Of a stretch of DNA of 64,000 nucleotides, positions 46,470-57,365 are shown in pieces. Position 1 is the first letter of the stretch; every line of letters starts with the position of its first letter. Location of the stretch: contig CM042697.1 in assembly GCA_023614405.1 (NCBI GenBank), positions 188,107,189 through 188,171,188 on the forward strand, in the 5' to 3' direction. Origin of the DNA: Avena insularis. Its lineage: Eukaryota > Streptophyta > Magnoliopsida > Poales > Poaceae. The translations under genes and the position numbers were made by a program. The notes under the pieces were generated by a model. That model ran no database searches and was not told where the DNA came from. It saw only the letters and a list, made by a program, of their open reading frames with translations.

Positions 46470-47035
46470 GCCCGAGCAGCACATTCTACGCCGAGATCCG
46501 TAGCGGCGCCGAGCGCATCGGGCTCGGCACGTTCGAGACAGCGCACGAGGCGGCGCGTGGCTACGACGCGGTCGCCTGGCGCCTCGGCTGCTCCCGCCGG
46601 ACGATGAACTTCCACGACGTGTGGACGCGGGAACAGGCGGAATTGCTCGCGCCAACGCCTCTGGCCGTCATGCGCAAGCAACAATAGCGCCAGTGCGAGC
46701 TCGAGCAGCGGCTCGTCAAGGCAGATCTCGACGAGCGCTTCTGCCTCGAGTGGGCGCGGAAGTTCCCGGAGGACGTCGCCGTGATGGATGCATTCTACGA
46801 GAAGAAGGCGGCGGTGAAGGCGACGAAGAAGGCGGATCGCGAGGAGCGGAGGGCAAAGTCGGCGGCGAGGAAGAAAGAGAGGGAGGAGAAGGCCGCGAGG
46901 AAGGCGAAGGAGAAGAAAAACGGCACGAGCCCATCGACGATCGTCCTCTCCTCCTCATCCTCCTTCGAGTGGACATCCATTCCGGTGTCTTCGACGACTC
47001 TGGTCTCGTCGGATTTCGACTGGCATTCCGAGTAG
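46470..47035 (+). pseudogene. AP2/ERF-like gene, broken
   Basis: Frame 2 from about 46470 encodes FYAEIRSGAERI, LGTFETAHEAARGYD and RRTMNFHDV. This is the second half of an AP2/ERF DNA-binding domain of the grass type followed by WTREQAELLAP. The C-terminal half is Lys/Arg/Ala/Glu-rich and probably helical, and it ends FDWHSE at TAG 47033-47035. The first strands of the AP2 domain and the start codon are not in this frame, so a frameshift lies near 46470. An in-frame TAG is at 46685-46687. The upstream 46281-46460 is very GC-rich. Intact members are presumed transcription factors. Confidence 0.65.
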
Positions 47036-47039
47036 TTTA

Positions 47040-47900
47040 GGGTTGTTTCAAAGTTTGTAATATATTTCGTATTTTGAGTTAATTTTCCATGTTTTTTTTG
47101 ATCTATTCCGTACGCAAAATATGATATATCAACTCGGTAGGATCATGCTATCAAGTGATGACTCATGCAACCACATCTTGAACTATGTCATCAAGTTTCC
47201 TCTTCTTCTTCTTCTTCTTCTTCTGTGTTGTCGCTTGACTCCCTTCTATAACAGATTCCAGCATATTTAAATATTCTGGTATACTTGTGAGTACATCACA
47301 GTAAGATGATCCAAGATGCAATATATTCAACATTCAAGATACACATATGCAATACATACATGATGATCAACATGTTCGACTTACATTCAGTAACACATTA
47401 TAGTAGAAACAACATCCTAAACATAATGAATAAATTCAGTAACACATGACATTAGATACAATATGTTCAACTCACTAAACAACACGCCTACATTAGACTT
47501 CACCACTTGATGAAACAAGAAATGATGACTATCTGAACAAGTTTATTCCAAGGTGAAACACTACATGGTAATCTCAACAAAGTTGAGACCAAGGTGCTCC
47601 TGCATATGCTCTACTTTCATCAGAAGTAGAGATGCCCATCCAACATCAGCAGCAATCGGAGGGGACAAACTGCTCTGAGGAACTGCTCTGCTCTTAGGAA
47701 CTGTTCTCTGGATGTGCACAGGGGGAGAGGGGGGTTGGGGGGGGGTCGGTGGAAGAACTGAACCGAGTCCCTTCGGTTTCCCTCCATTTATAAAGTCCCA
47801 CGATGGCAGAGCTTCCATGAGAATTTTTCTTCTTAACATCAAGCTAATGTTGAGTGGATGTAAGTATTATGGATGTGGATGCACTAAGTAAGTGTAGGAC
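47040..47900. other. Spacer with microsatellite and G-rich tract
   Basis: A worn repeat unit lies at 47125-47180. A (CTT)n microsatellite follows at about 47200-47224. A G-rich tract (runs of 5, 6 and 9 G) lies at 47721-47745. A minus-strand ORF (47842-47561) spans the G tract with a proline-rich stretch, but it has no recognised domain and I do not call it a gene. Confidence 0.45.
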
Positions 47901-47908
47901 TGCTAAGT

Positions 47909-48064
47909 GACTAAATCAACCAACTAAAACGGCGAAGTGCTAACCTGACGAAACTGAAACTCTGTCAGACTAACACCTAAACTGAAGCCGAGCGCGTCGA
48001 GCGTGGCGTCCAACTTCGCGTTCCAGGCTCTAGCCTCTAGGTGCCTGACGGAGTACATAGAGTG
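47909..48064. repeat. 155 bp direct duplication, copy 1
   Basis: Matches 49221-49378 with few differences (ACTAAATCAACCAACTAAAA, then GAAGCCGAGCGCGTCGAGCG). It includes copia coding sequence on the minus strand (RAWNAKLDATLDALGF). Confidence 0.8.
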
Positions 48065-49010
48065 GCTTGTGCAGGCGCATCGCCTAGCACCCCTGGCCAG
48101 TAGACCCACCTGCGGTGTGCGGCGAGCGCCAGCAGGAGCCGCACGGACTCCAGCCATGCAACAGGCCCAAAGGCGTCCGCGACGTCGATGCCCTGATGCT
48201 TCACATATCCCTTTTGGCGACGAGGCAAGGCGGGTGTTCGGTTGCACGATGCCGTCCATGGTGCGTGCGCGTGGTCATCGGGTGTGCCTCGCAGCGAGGC
48301 AGATGTGATGGCGGCACGGCTTCAGCTTTGGGTGTCGGAGAGGCTAGCTCGGTGCGTGAGGATGACGCTGCCGGCGACGTGTGCTCTGCGGGAGCTGGTG
48401 TCGATGGAGAGCTGATGGCGGTGAGTCCTGGCCTGCCACCTCTAGTGTAGCGGTACGCAGTGGAGTCGAGTCGAGTGCACGTAGCAGTCCACCATGAACG
48501 CCGTGCTCACAGGGTTGTCCTCGTGCGTGCTCCAGTCCAAGCTCGCGTCCTTGTCAAAGACTACGTTCCGTGTGCGTGCACACACTTGGCGACGGGATCA
48601 TAGACACGGTAGCCCTTGGTGCCACTATCGTAGCCGATGAAGACCATTGGCGTGCTCCGGTCGTCCAGCTTCTTCAGGTGAGGACGCGCGCTCTTCATGT
48701 ATGTGCGCGACGTAGCCAAAGCTCCACAGATACCAAGCCTCACATGGCTTCATGCCGGTGACGCTGCGCGTAAACGCCCGGTTCAGGTTCAGCACGTAGA
48801 CCGCTGTCAGCATGATCTCTCCCCAGAAGTAATTTGGCATGCCCTTCGCCTTCAGCATGCTTCTGGTTGTTGCTACGACCGTCTGGTTGCGCCGCGCGAT
48901 CACCCCGTTCTGCTGGGGTGATTACGGCGCCATGAGGTGGCGCTTGAAGCCGGTTTCGGCGCACTGTGCACACAGAACATGGACGACACGTGAACGCGTT
49001 GATGCGGTCT
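47930..49010 (-). pseudogene. Copia pol debris (integrase end and RT start)
   Basis: On the minus strand: ARRNQTVVATTRSMLKAKG and FWGEIMLTAVYVLN near 48900-48800; LKKLDDRSTPMVFIGYDSGT near 48680; KGYVKHQGIDVADAF and SVRLLLALAAHRRW near 48210-48120; RAWNAKLDATLDALGF near 48020. The order fits copia integrase followed by reverse transcriptase with a deleted hinge. It is truncated at both ends and unrelated to the full copia element at 24629. Confidence 0.75.
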
Positions 49011-49220
49011 GTGCGCAGTACTCGGCGCACTGTGCACAACTAATACGCCAAATCATGACATTGATTCTAAGTATAAAAGTGGTATGTCCATGGCATGATG
49101 CAGACTTGTGCCTCATATATCCAAACATTGCATTGGGCGCTATACCCATGGCATGATGCATATTCCATATTTCTGGCTAACTTTCTCTCCTTTTATTCTT
49201 TCTTACAGTGGGAAAACGTG

Positions 49221-49378
49221 GCTAAATCAACCAACTAAAACAGCTAAGTGCTAACCTGACAAAACTGAAACTCTGATAGACTAACACCTAATCTGAAGCC
49301 GAGCGCGTCGAGCGTGGCGTCCAACTTCGCGTTCCAGGCTCTAGCCTCTAGGTGCCCGACGGAGTCCGTAGAGGGTCT
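49221..49378. repeat. 155 bp direct duplication, copy 2
   Basis: Partner of 47909-48064. It ends abruptly at GTAGAGGGTCTAG, next to the last exon of the minus-strand Ulp1 gene. Confidence 0.8.
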
Positions 49379-49578
49379 AGTAAATTCTCAAGGTACACTG
49401 TTTTTAATCACTGATCTGACTTTCCTTTTCACAGCCTCTAGCTTGTTTCTTCTAGACATAAGAATCGTTGCAACGGTAGGTCCTCTTGATTCTTCAATTG
49501 TTATCTGTAGTACCATATAGAAGAGTTTATAAATTGAATTATAATCATATTGATTTTTGCGACTATACAAAGGAATAG

Positions 49579-50690
49579 TGATGTAGCCCGACCTACGGTC
49601 GTTACCACATCTTGGTCTCCAACTTACGCCAAGTCGTCATGGACTCCAAAGGTGAATCCGTTCCTCTATGCGAGCCCCCTTCCTACCCTATTGAATGGTA
49701 TGCTACTTCATACTCCATCACATATGCATGATAGGTTCACATTGACAAGTACGGAGGCAAGGGAGGGAGCCTGGAGCATCAAGCCCGACAAGACGGAGGC
49801 TTGGAAGAGGAGGCAGAAGAAGACAGATCGCCAAATGCTCTCTGTCTCCAGCGGTACTACCGGATCTGGCGACCGTTACTACCGGCCGGCGGTACTACCG
49901 CCCCATACTACCGCTCCCTGACAGCGTAGCAGAAGCCCAGGATCGCAAGCGGTACTACGGATCTGGACCCGGTACTGCAGGTCGGTATACTACCGTCCCC
50001 GATACCGCTCGTCTGACGGCTCAATCGACGCTCCAGGACTGCAAGCGGTACTACCGGTCCCAGAGCGGTACTATCGTAGTTGACCGGTACTACCGGTCCC
50101 AAGTCCGGTACTACCGGTCATGTGTGCCTGCGCGCACCTGTTGGGCCTTCGGCCCATGTACCCCTCTAGCTCGTCCAAACCCTAGTTTTATCCCCAAACT
50201 ACCCTTGTTTAGTGGTTGGCCTATAAATAGAGCCCCCACCCCTCATGTATCCCTTAGGCATAGATGATAGACTAAAGACAACCCCCATTGTGGAATCTCT
50301 AGTTTTTCCTCATCCCCTTTACCAAGGGGACCGACTATCGTCACCAACCTCGATTGGACTTTGCATCACGCATCCATCGTTGAACAAGGCCTTGGAGTTC
50401 GATGTCTCATATCCAAGTTGTCAAGACCCTCCCCAAGGTGTTCTTCCCTCTCCGATGTGGATTTGAGGGAGCACGTTGACCGATCTTTCCTTGCGAGGAT
50501 TCTATCGGACCGGTGGCCGCCGTTCGGGAGCAATCGGCCTTGTATCGTGTGAGTTTTGCGTGTGTTCATCGTGTTCTTCGCGAGGTGTGTGTTCGCTTCC
50601 GCTACCTTCTCCCTTTCCCCTCGCTTTCCCATCGATTTGACCACGAGATCCGTGAAGATCGGGCCACCCAAGAGGTTAACTCCTCCATCA
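49579..50690 (+). repeat. 5' LTR of the non-autonomous element
   Basis: 1112 bp. A cluster of about ten GGTACTACCGG-like motifs lies at 49850-50125, upstream of the TATA box TATAAATA (50222-50229). The motif is close to its own reverse complement. Confidence 0.93.
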
Positions 50691-50704
50691 TCTGGTATCA
50701 GAGC

Positions 50705-52062
50705 AGCTTTTGGTTGCCACGGATTTCTCATCGATTTGGTCTTTTCCCCATAAATTCGAAAATTCCACCAAAAATAGCCCCAATTCGTGTTTTGGATCGA
50801 TATGTGATTTGAGTGTGTTTTGGTAGGTTTTGATCCGTGGATTACTTGCTAAACTTGTTGATCTACCTTCCTTTGCGTTCCCATAGCCTAATTTCTTGAT
50901 TTCCCCTGTCGATTTGGTGTTTTTCTTGAAGATTTTCCGCCCAAATCATCCCAAAATCGCGAAAACGCGTCGGATCTGGGCTTCTCTGTCTCCAGCAGTA
51001 CTACCGCTCAAAATATCCGGTACTACCGCTCCAAAAATCCGGTACTACTGCCCAGTACAGAAAGAAAACATCAGGTTCCCAGATTTCAGCCTCTCACCGT
51101 TTTGAGCATAACTTTTGCATTCGAACTCGGATTTTGGTGTTCTTTAGCTCGTTTCGAAGAGTAGAAGGAGCTCTACATCATCATCCACGTTGTTCATGCT
51201 ATCTAATCCATCCAAATTCCGTGAGCAAGACGGAATCCAACAATAAAGGGTGAAGATCGTCGACGAAAGGTATAAACATTCCGTGACTTCTCCCCACTTG
51301 CATTCCTTTGTGAACCCCACTATCTTTGCGAGCAACAAACACCTATTGAGACTAGTTCCTATTATGATTGCTTGGACTATGCACATTTTATACCTTGTAG
51401 AATTCCGAGCAAACATTGTGAGCGCTATCTCATATAGTTATCTTGTATAGTTGTTGGCACAAGGAAGAGGCAAGTGAAAAAAAGAGAAAAAAAATAGAAA
51501 AAAGGAAAAGAGAAAAAGAAAGATATATACATATGCCTCATAGATTAGGAAGGGCAAGCTCGATGAACATCATATAGGTGGTACTTATTGTGCATATCTT
51601 GTAGCCCACCAATCTTATGCAATCGAACTAGCGCCTCTCCTTGTACTTGTGTGACACGAGCTTATAGTCTTCGCTAGGTAATCATTTGGTTCTTAGCTCA
51701 CTTTCTCCATCACACAAGTCCCATTTATCCCACCGTGTGTTTCCTTGTATATATTTCCTATCTTGTGGATTGACTTGTTTGCTTTGTGATCATTGTGGTT
51801 CTTTACTTGCCAATACAACATCTTGATTTCGGATTGGTTCTTGACATGCCACTTTCCATACCTATCCACCATAGACCTTGTGTGTGTGTGTTTTTTGGTT
51901 AGTAGTTGGTTTTGGTGTTCCGCGTGAACTTCACTTTGCTTGGTTTATTGCTCTCAAGTGTGGCCACTTGCACGATACGATCTTCCAAGGTAAAGTAAGG
52001 TTTGACATTGTATCCCTAACACCCTCTACCACTTCCATATACACCGCTTGGTCTTGTGAATC
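50705..52062 (+). other. Untranslated leader of the non-autonomous element
   Basis: 1.36 kb with several short upstream ATGs and no long ORF. It contains three more TACTACCGCT-type motifs (50998-51055). A 60 bp tract of nearly pure purine, mostly A, lies at about 51460-51525. Confidence 0.6.
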
Positions 52063-55026
52063 ATGTCTAGGGACTCCGGAACCGAGGATTATTTCTATGA
52101 AGAATCCACGATGAGCCACCATGCCTATGTCTCCACAAGCATGGATAACATGATGGAGCACTACACCAACAATGGCTCCACATGCTTGGGTGATATGGAG
52201 TACTACAACAACAATGACTCCCCAAGCATGGACGACTTCAAGAACGACAACGCGAAGCTCCTCACGCACCGACCAAGACCAGACCTCCAACTCGAGTGCG
52301 CCAAGGTCCATCATCAAATGGACAAGTTCCAAAGCGACCTCCACAACTTCAAGAAGGACATGGACAACGACTTCAACAAAAACATGAGGATGGTCACCAA
52401 GACTAATGATGCTTTGCGCTCATTAGAAAAACTTACAAGGAAGAGTGCCAAGGTCAAGGGCCATCGTCGTGAGCGTCATATGGATGACCAAGTGCGCCAC
52501 CTACATCAACCATCGGCAAGGCACGCCAATGACCTTCGTCGACACCATCACAAGGCACCTTCAACTTCTTGTGCCACCACCAAAATGGCACCAAGAGCAA
52601 GCCTTCGTCCACGCCATCAAGCTTCAACGACTACGCTTGCATTTGAAGACCTCATGAACGAGGAAAATGAAGACCTCTACTTCACCAAGTTGGATAGCAT
52701 GAGCCTACCTCCAACACTACTACGAGATGGCCACAAGACGGTCGAGCATGGGATTTTCCCTTCGACCATGGAGGAGATCGATGATGCCCACCTTATGGCA
52801 TCCAACCTTGAAGGCGACAAGGTCAAGAATGGTGAGCATGGGATTTTCCCTTCACCAAAGGAGGCGCATGGAGTTGAGGAAACCGAGCCTACCCCCATAT
52901 GCTTGAGTGATGATGTGGTACCAATCCCATGTGAGTATGAGAGCCACTTAGCCCACTTGAGTGAGAACAAGAGTGAGACGAGTGACTCCACCTTATGTGA
53001 GATTGAGTGGTTCCACTTGGAGGGCATGAGTGATACTCCTAGTGAGTTGAGAGTGGTAGTTGATAGGTCAAGTGAGACCATTTCGATTTCTAACAACTTA
53101 CCCTCTACCTCTAGTGTGTTCTCTTGTGTTATGCTAGGTTCCATGGATGAAGACGCGCCAAACCATGAAGAAATGATGCCTCAGTTGGAAAAGATGTACA
53201 TGGTGCACGAAGATGATGCTACGCCATGGCTACATCAAGAAAACAAAGTCGTCCACAAGGAGGCCACTACTTCCACAACACCCACTTCATATGAGAGGTA
53301 TGAACAAGGTAACAATAAGGGTGTTGATGATGCCATGATCCCACTAGTGGACATGATGAATTGTGAGGATATGCATGCTATGGATGATACTTGTGACATT
53401 ACATATGCTTCATCCACTTTCCCATGTGATGATTTGCCTTTGCATAATATTGATCATGTGGAATTGTTTGATTGCGATATCATTGCCATAAACATGCCAT
53501 GCTATGCATCTTGTGTGTATCCTCCAATTGCTTTGGATTTGCCTTGTCATGCTAGTCATTCAATATCTCCCGTTGCTTGCGATAAGATGAATGCTTGCTA
53601 TTTCACTTGTTTTGCTTGCAACAATATTGATCATATGCGTTATAATGAGATGGCCCCCATAGCTTTCTCAATTTTTGGAGATTTTGATGATTGCCATGGT
53701 AAGCATGTTCCCCACTTGCATACTCACCATGCATCTATTTCATACTTGAATGACATTAATGGTGATGTGCACAAGAAGGGATACGTCATGATGGATGATG
53801 TGTATCTCTACAATGCACACACGTTCTTCCTTTTACATATGATGTGTGTAGGTACCCGCACAAGAATGTCAACCTCAGTTGAGCACGAGTTGACAAAAAG
53901 ATCTCTTGAGAGCATCCCACAAGTGAGTTCAAGATCGAACCCAGCTCTGATACCTTTTGCATGCTTTGCATATTTCATGTTGACAAATTGTTCTTTCCTA
54001 TGGTTTGCTTGCAAGCATGTTAATGGTATTATCTTCCCTTGTGACATTCATGTTTCTTCGCTTTTAGATAATGATGCTTTGTGTGTTGCAACAAAAATGT
54101 TGAACAATTTACCTTTCCGATGTTTTGGGTGCAACCACAATTCCATTAAGAGCATGTATTGTCATGAGAGCTTCCAAGAATCTCGTCTTGTTGTTGCAAC
54201 AAACATAAGGACCACTTGCTCTTTCATTTGGTTTGTTTGCAAACACGTTACTTTGGTTTCCGCTTGGGATACTCATATTCCCATGATATTTGCTATCGAT
54301 GATTTGTGTGTGACATCCCACATGTCGAACGATTTCTCTTTCCAATGGTTGGTTTGCAAACATATTGATGTTGCTTTGGACATTCTTCCTTGCGTGTTTT
54401 TGCCGAATTCTCCTATTCTCGCATCAAGGACGTTGATCAAAATTCTAGTCAATTGCCTTGCGTGCCACACTAAAACATTGTATGGAGTTTTTGAGTTCCC
54501 ACATTTGGATGATGTTCAAACGATTTCCATGCACTTTGACCTTGCATATGCACCCCATTTGCTATACATGCATTATGCTAATAGTGTTGTGAAGAAGAAT
54601 GGACATGCCACATTTAACAAGATCCTCTATCACGCACGAAAATATTTTGCTTGGTCTTTGTTGTGTGAAGGTACAAGTGCATACACGTCAACCCCTACCA
54701 ACCATGTGTTGACAAGAAGAACCGAAGAGAGTTACCTATGGCTACCCTTCATCGAGCTACCTCTACAAGCTAAGGTGACTTCCTTCTACTTGAGGACTCA
54801 CGCTATAATCTTCATGAATTGGCTACGCTTTGAGTGTTACTTCGCTTTTGTCGTGAGCTTTGTAGGCGTCATGGAAGGTGAAGGAACATTGAAGTGTTGT
54901 CAAGACAATCTTCCCGAGGACGACTATATGGTGAACCCCAGGATCAAGAAGGTCTCTCGACCGCTTCTACTTTGTGATGAGCATGTAGAGTCGAGGACGA
55001 CTCTTTTTGAAGGGGAGGGGAGCTGA
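52063..55026 (+). CDS. Orphan 987-residue protein of the LTR element
   Basis: The ORF is uninterrupted. Its stop codon TGA is the first three bases of the 3' LTR, and its last codons overlap the polypurine tract. Regions: an acidic, Asn-rich start; a predicted coiled coil at about residues 75-128; a His/Arg-rich basic segment at 130-195; a long acidic part containing EHGIFPS twice (228 and 258); and a Cys-rich C-terminal half. There a motif like CSFLWFACKH recurs near residues 512, 643, 683, 719 and 758. A second pair of similar segments begins at 597 (GTRTRMSTS) and 870 (GTSAYTSTP). No retroviral enzyme motif is seen. I do not recognise the family. The preserved frame in an otherwise decayed region suggests recent insertion or constraint. 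Confidence 0.8.
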   Translation: MSRDSGTEDYFYEESTMSHHAYVSTSMDNMMEHYTNNGSTCLGDMEYYNNNDSPSMDDFKNDNAKLLTHRPRPDLQLECAKVHHQMDKFQSDLHNFKKDMDNDFNKNMRMVTKTNDALRSLEKLTRKSAKVKGHRRERHMDDQVRHLHQPSARHANDLRRHHHKAPSTSCATTKMAPRASLRPRHQASTTTLAFEDLMNEENEDLYFTKLDSMSLPPTLLRDGHKTVEHGIFPSTMEEIDDAHLMASNLEGDKVKNGEHGIFPSPKEAHGVEETEPTPICLSDDVVPIPCEYESHLAHLSENKSETSDSTLCEIEWFHLEGMSDTPSELRVVVDRSSETISISNNLPSTSSVFSCVMLGSMDEDAPNHEEMMPQLEKMYMVHEDDATPWLHQENKVVHKEATTSTTPTSYERYEQGNNKGVDDAMIPLVDMMNCEDMHAMDDTCDITYASSTFPCDDLPLHNIDHVELFDCDIIAINMPCYASCVYPPIALDLPCHASHSISPVACDKMNACYFTCFACNNIDHMRYNEMAPIAFSIFGDFDDCHGKHVPHLHTHHASISYLNDINGDVHKKGYVMMDDVYLYNAHTFFLLHMMCVGTRTRMSTSVEHELTKRSLESIPQVSSRSNPALIPFACFAYFMLTNCSFLWFACKHVNGIIFPCDIHVSSLLDNDALCVATKMLNNLPFRCFGCNHNSIKSMYCHESFQESRLVVATNIRTTCSFIWFVCKHVTLVSAWDTHIPMIFAIDDLCVTSHMSNDFSFQWLVCKHIDVALDILPCVFLPNSPILASRTLIKILVNCLACHTKTLYGVFEFPHLDDVQTISMHFDLAYAPHLLYMHYANSVVKKNGHATFNKILYHARKYFAWSLLCEGTSAYTSTPTNHVLTRRTEESYLWLPFIELPLQAKVTSFYLRTHAIIFMNWLRFECYFAFVVSFVGVMEGEGTLKCCQDNLPEDDYMVNPRIKKVSRPLLLCDEHVESRTTLFEGEGS

Positions 55027-56129
55027 TGTAGCCCGACCTACGGTCGTTACCACATCTTGGTCTCCAACTTACGCCAAGTCTTCATGGACTCCAAAAGTGA
55101 ATCCGTTCCTCTATGCGAGCCCCCTTCCTACCCTATTGAATGGTATGCTACTTCATACTCCATCACATATGCATGATAGGTTCACATTGACAAGTACGGA
55201 GGCAAGGAGGAGTCTTGAGCATCACGCCCGACAAGACGGAGGCTTGGAAGAGGAGGCAGAAGAAGACAGATCGCCAAATGCTCTCTGTCTCCAGCGGTAC
55301 TACCGGATCTGGCGACATTACCGGCCGTGGTACTACCGCCCATACTACCGCCCTCTGACGACGCCAATGTAAGCCCCAGGATCGCAAGCGGTACTACGGA
55401 TCTGGACCAAGATTACCGTCAGCGATTACCGTCCCCTGATACCGCTCACTACAGACGGCTCCAACTGACGCTCCAGGACCGCAAGCGGTACTACCGGTCC
55501 CAGAGCGGTACTACCGTAGTTGACCGGTACTACCGGTCCCAAGTCCGGTACTACCGGTCATGTGTGCCTGCGCGCACCTGTTGGGCCTTCGGCCCATGTA
55601 CCCCTCTAGCTCGTCCAAACCCTAGTTTTATCCCCAAACTACCCTTGTTTAGTGGTTGGCCTATAAAGAGAGCCCCCACCCCTCATGTATCCCTTAGGCA
55701 TAGATGATAGACTAAAGATAACCCCCATTGTGGAATCTCTAGTTTTGCCTCATCCCCTTTACCAAGGGGACCGACTATCGTCACCAACCTCGATTGGACT
55801 TTGCATCACGCATCCATCGTTGAACAAGGCCTTGGAGTTCGATGTCTCGTCTCCAAGTTGTCAAGACCCTCCCCAAGGTTTTCTTCCCTCTCCGATGTGG
55901 ATTTGAGGGAGCACGTTGACCGATCTTTCCTTGCGAGGATTCTATCGGACCGGTGGCCGCCATTCGGGAGCAATCGGCCTTGTATCGTGTGAGTTTTGCG
56001 TGTGTTCATCGTGTTCTTCGCGAGGTGTGTGTTCGCTTCCGCTACCTTCTCCCTTTCCCCTCGCTTTCCTATCGATTTGACCATGAGATCCGTGAAGATC
56101 GGGCCACCCAAGAGGTTATCCCTCCATCA
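55024..56129 (+). repeat. 3' LTR of the non-autonomous element
   Basis: 1106 bp, ends CTCCATCA before the AATAG duplication. Most differences from the 5' LTR fall in the GGTACTACCGG cluster (55290-55460), and the TATA box reads TATAAAGA (55662-55669). Confidence 0.93.
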
Positions 56130-57241
56130 AATAGTGTACTGACCTGATCAATGTTCTTAGTCATACAATCTCCGTCCCAGTGCTCTAGACATTGCAATAC
56201 CCATAATCCGCATGAGTTGCTGCAGTAAGATGAAACAAAATTCATTTACGACATCAGTAGTGAGAAAGTGATATGATTCACAAGTACTTACCCATCATCT
56301 TGCTTTCCAATTTCATATTTTTTAATAGGCCAAGTCTCGACGTCAAGAAATTGTTTGCGTGTAGTTTTGTTTGTCCAATATATGTCTAGTGCAATTTGTC
56401 CTTTCTACAAAAGATTTAGAGTTACTGAAACTCCAAAAGATAACAAGGTTTTCATGAGGAAAGTAGATAATACCAAGTCATCCAAAACTGCATGCGAATA
56501 ACTGTACTTAGGATCAAGGACTTGGAACTCCTGCTTGACCTTATGCATTACAACTGTCACATAATGTTCTCCGCGTATATTCAGAGGGAAATATGCCTAC
56601 AAAATAAGATCACTAGCATGTACTATGTAGGATTCCAAATAGTTAACAACAACATCAAATTTATAAAAAACACTCTTTACCTTGTCACGCGCAAATTATT
56701 CATTCAAAATCCTTCCTACAGCTCCTGGTCTTAGCACTTCTTCTACGTCAAAAGTTTTCAAGTTTTTTTTTCGTTTTGTACAATTTAATGGCTTCTTTGA
56801 TAAGATAGCTTGACCTCAATGGTCCACATATGTGCTGATCATAGTCAAGACGGGAAGCCAGCTCTAGAATGTAGGCATCAAGTATCTAAAAATAATAATC
56901 GTACAATGATTGCATGTTCATACTTCTTTGTTGTAAAATAACAATAATAGGTTAGCGAATTATTTACAGCAGTACTAATCCATTCTTTTATAAAAAACAT
57001 CGTTAAGATCTTTCGAAGACAAGATGGCCTCATCTGAGTTTTTGTACGCCCTTTTTATAGCTTCTTTGGGGATCTTCGCCAAAGTTGAAACATATTTGAC
57101 AGCAGCTTCTATTTCATCTGGTATTAACATAGTGTAACATTCCCCAATATCATGATGTTCAAATAATATCACTGCATAACATTTATGAAAACACACAAGT
57201 TACAACACTAAACCATTTTGTTTGCTCAATAAAAATAAGTA

Positions 57242-57365
57242 CTCCCTTTGGCCAATATTAATTGACTCAAATTTGTCTAAATTTGAATGAATCTAGACAC
57301 TATTTAGTATATAGGTTCATCCAAATTTTGACAAATCAAAGTCAATTAATATGGATCAGAGGGAG
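57242..57365. mobile_element. Stowaway-type MITE in an intron of the second Ulp1 gene
   Basis: TA flanks (57240-57241, 57366-57367). The ends CTCCCTTTGGCCAATATTAA and the complement of TTAATATGGATCAGAGGGAG form an inverted repeat. It lies between exons 57754-57457 and 57171-56968. Confidence 0.85.

Larger units (their letters stand above)
49579..56129 (+). mobile_element. Complete non-autonomous LTR retrotransposon with orphan ORF
   Basis: A 6551 bp element flanked by the 5 bp duplication AATAG (49574-49578, 56130-56134). The LTRs (1112 and 1106 bp) start TGATGTAGCCCGACC and end CTCCATCA. The initiator-Met primer-binding site TGGTATCAGAGC is at 50693-50704, and the polypurine tract GAAGGGGAGGGGAG at 55009-55022. 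There is no reverse transcriptase, integrase, protease or zinc-knuckle gag; instead there is one 987-codon ORF. It must rely on enzymes from another element. It inserted in the last intron of an Ulp1-type gene. Confidence 0.95.

Noticed and set aside
46226..46684. 152-codon minus-strand ORF near the AP2-like gene
   Set aside because: High GC content opens several frames here. The plus-strand frame shows clear AP2/ERF motifs, the minus-strand ones none.
52063..55026. Orphan ORF as an ordinary gypsy pol
   Set aside because: No reverse transcriptase YVDD, RNase H, integrase zinc finger or DSG protease motif occurs. Only the last residues before the polypurine tract look like a typical pol end, which the tract itself can explain.
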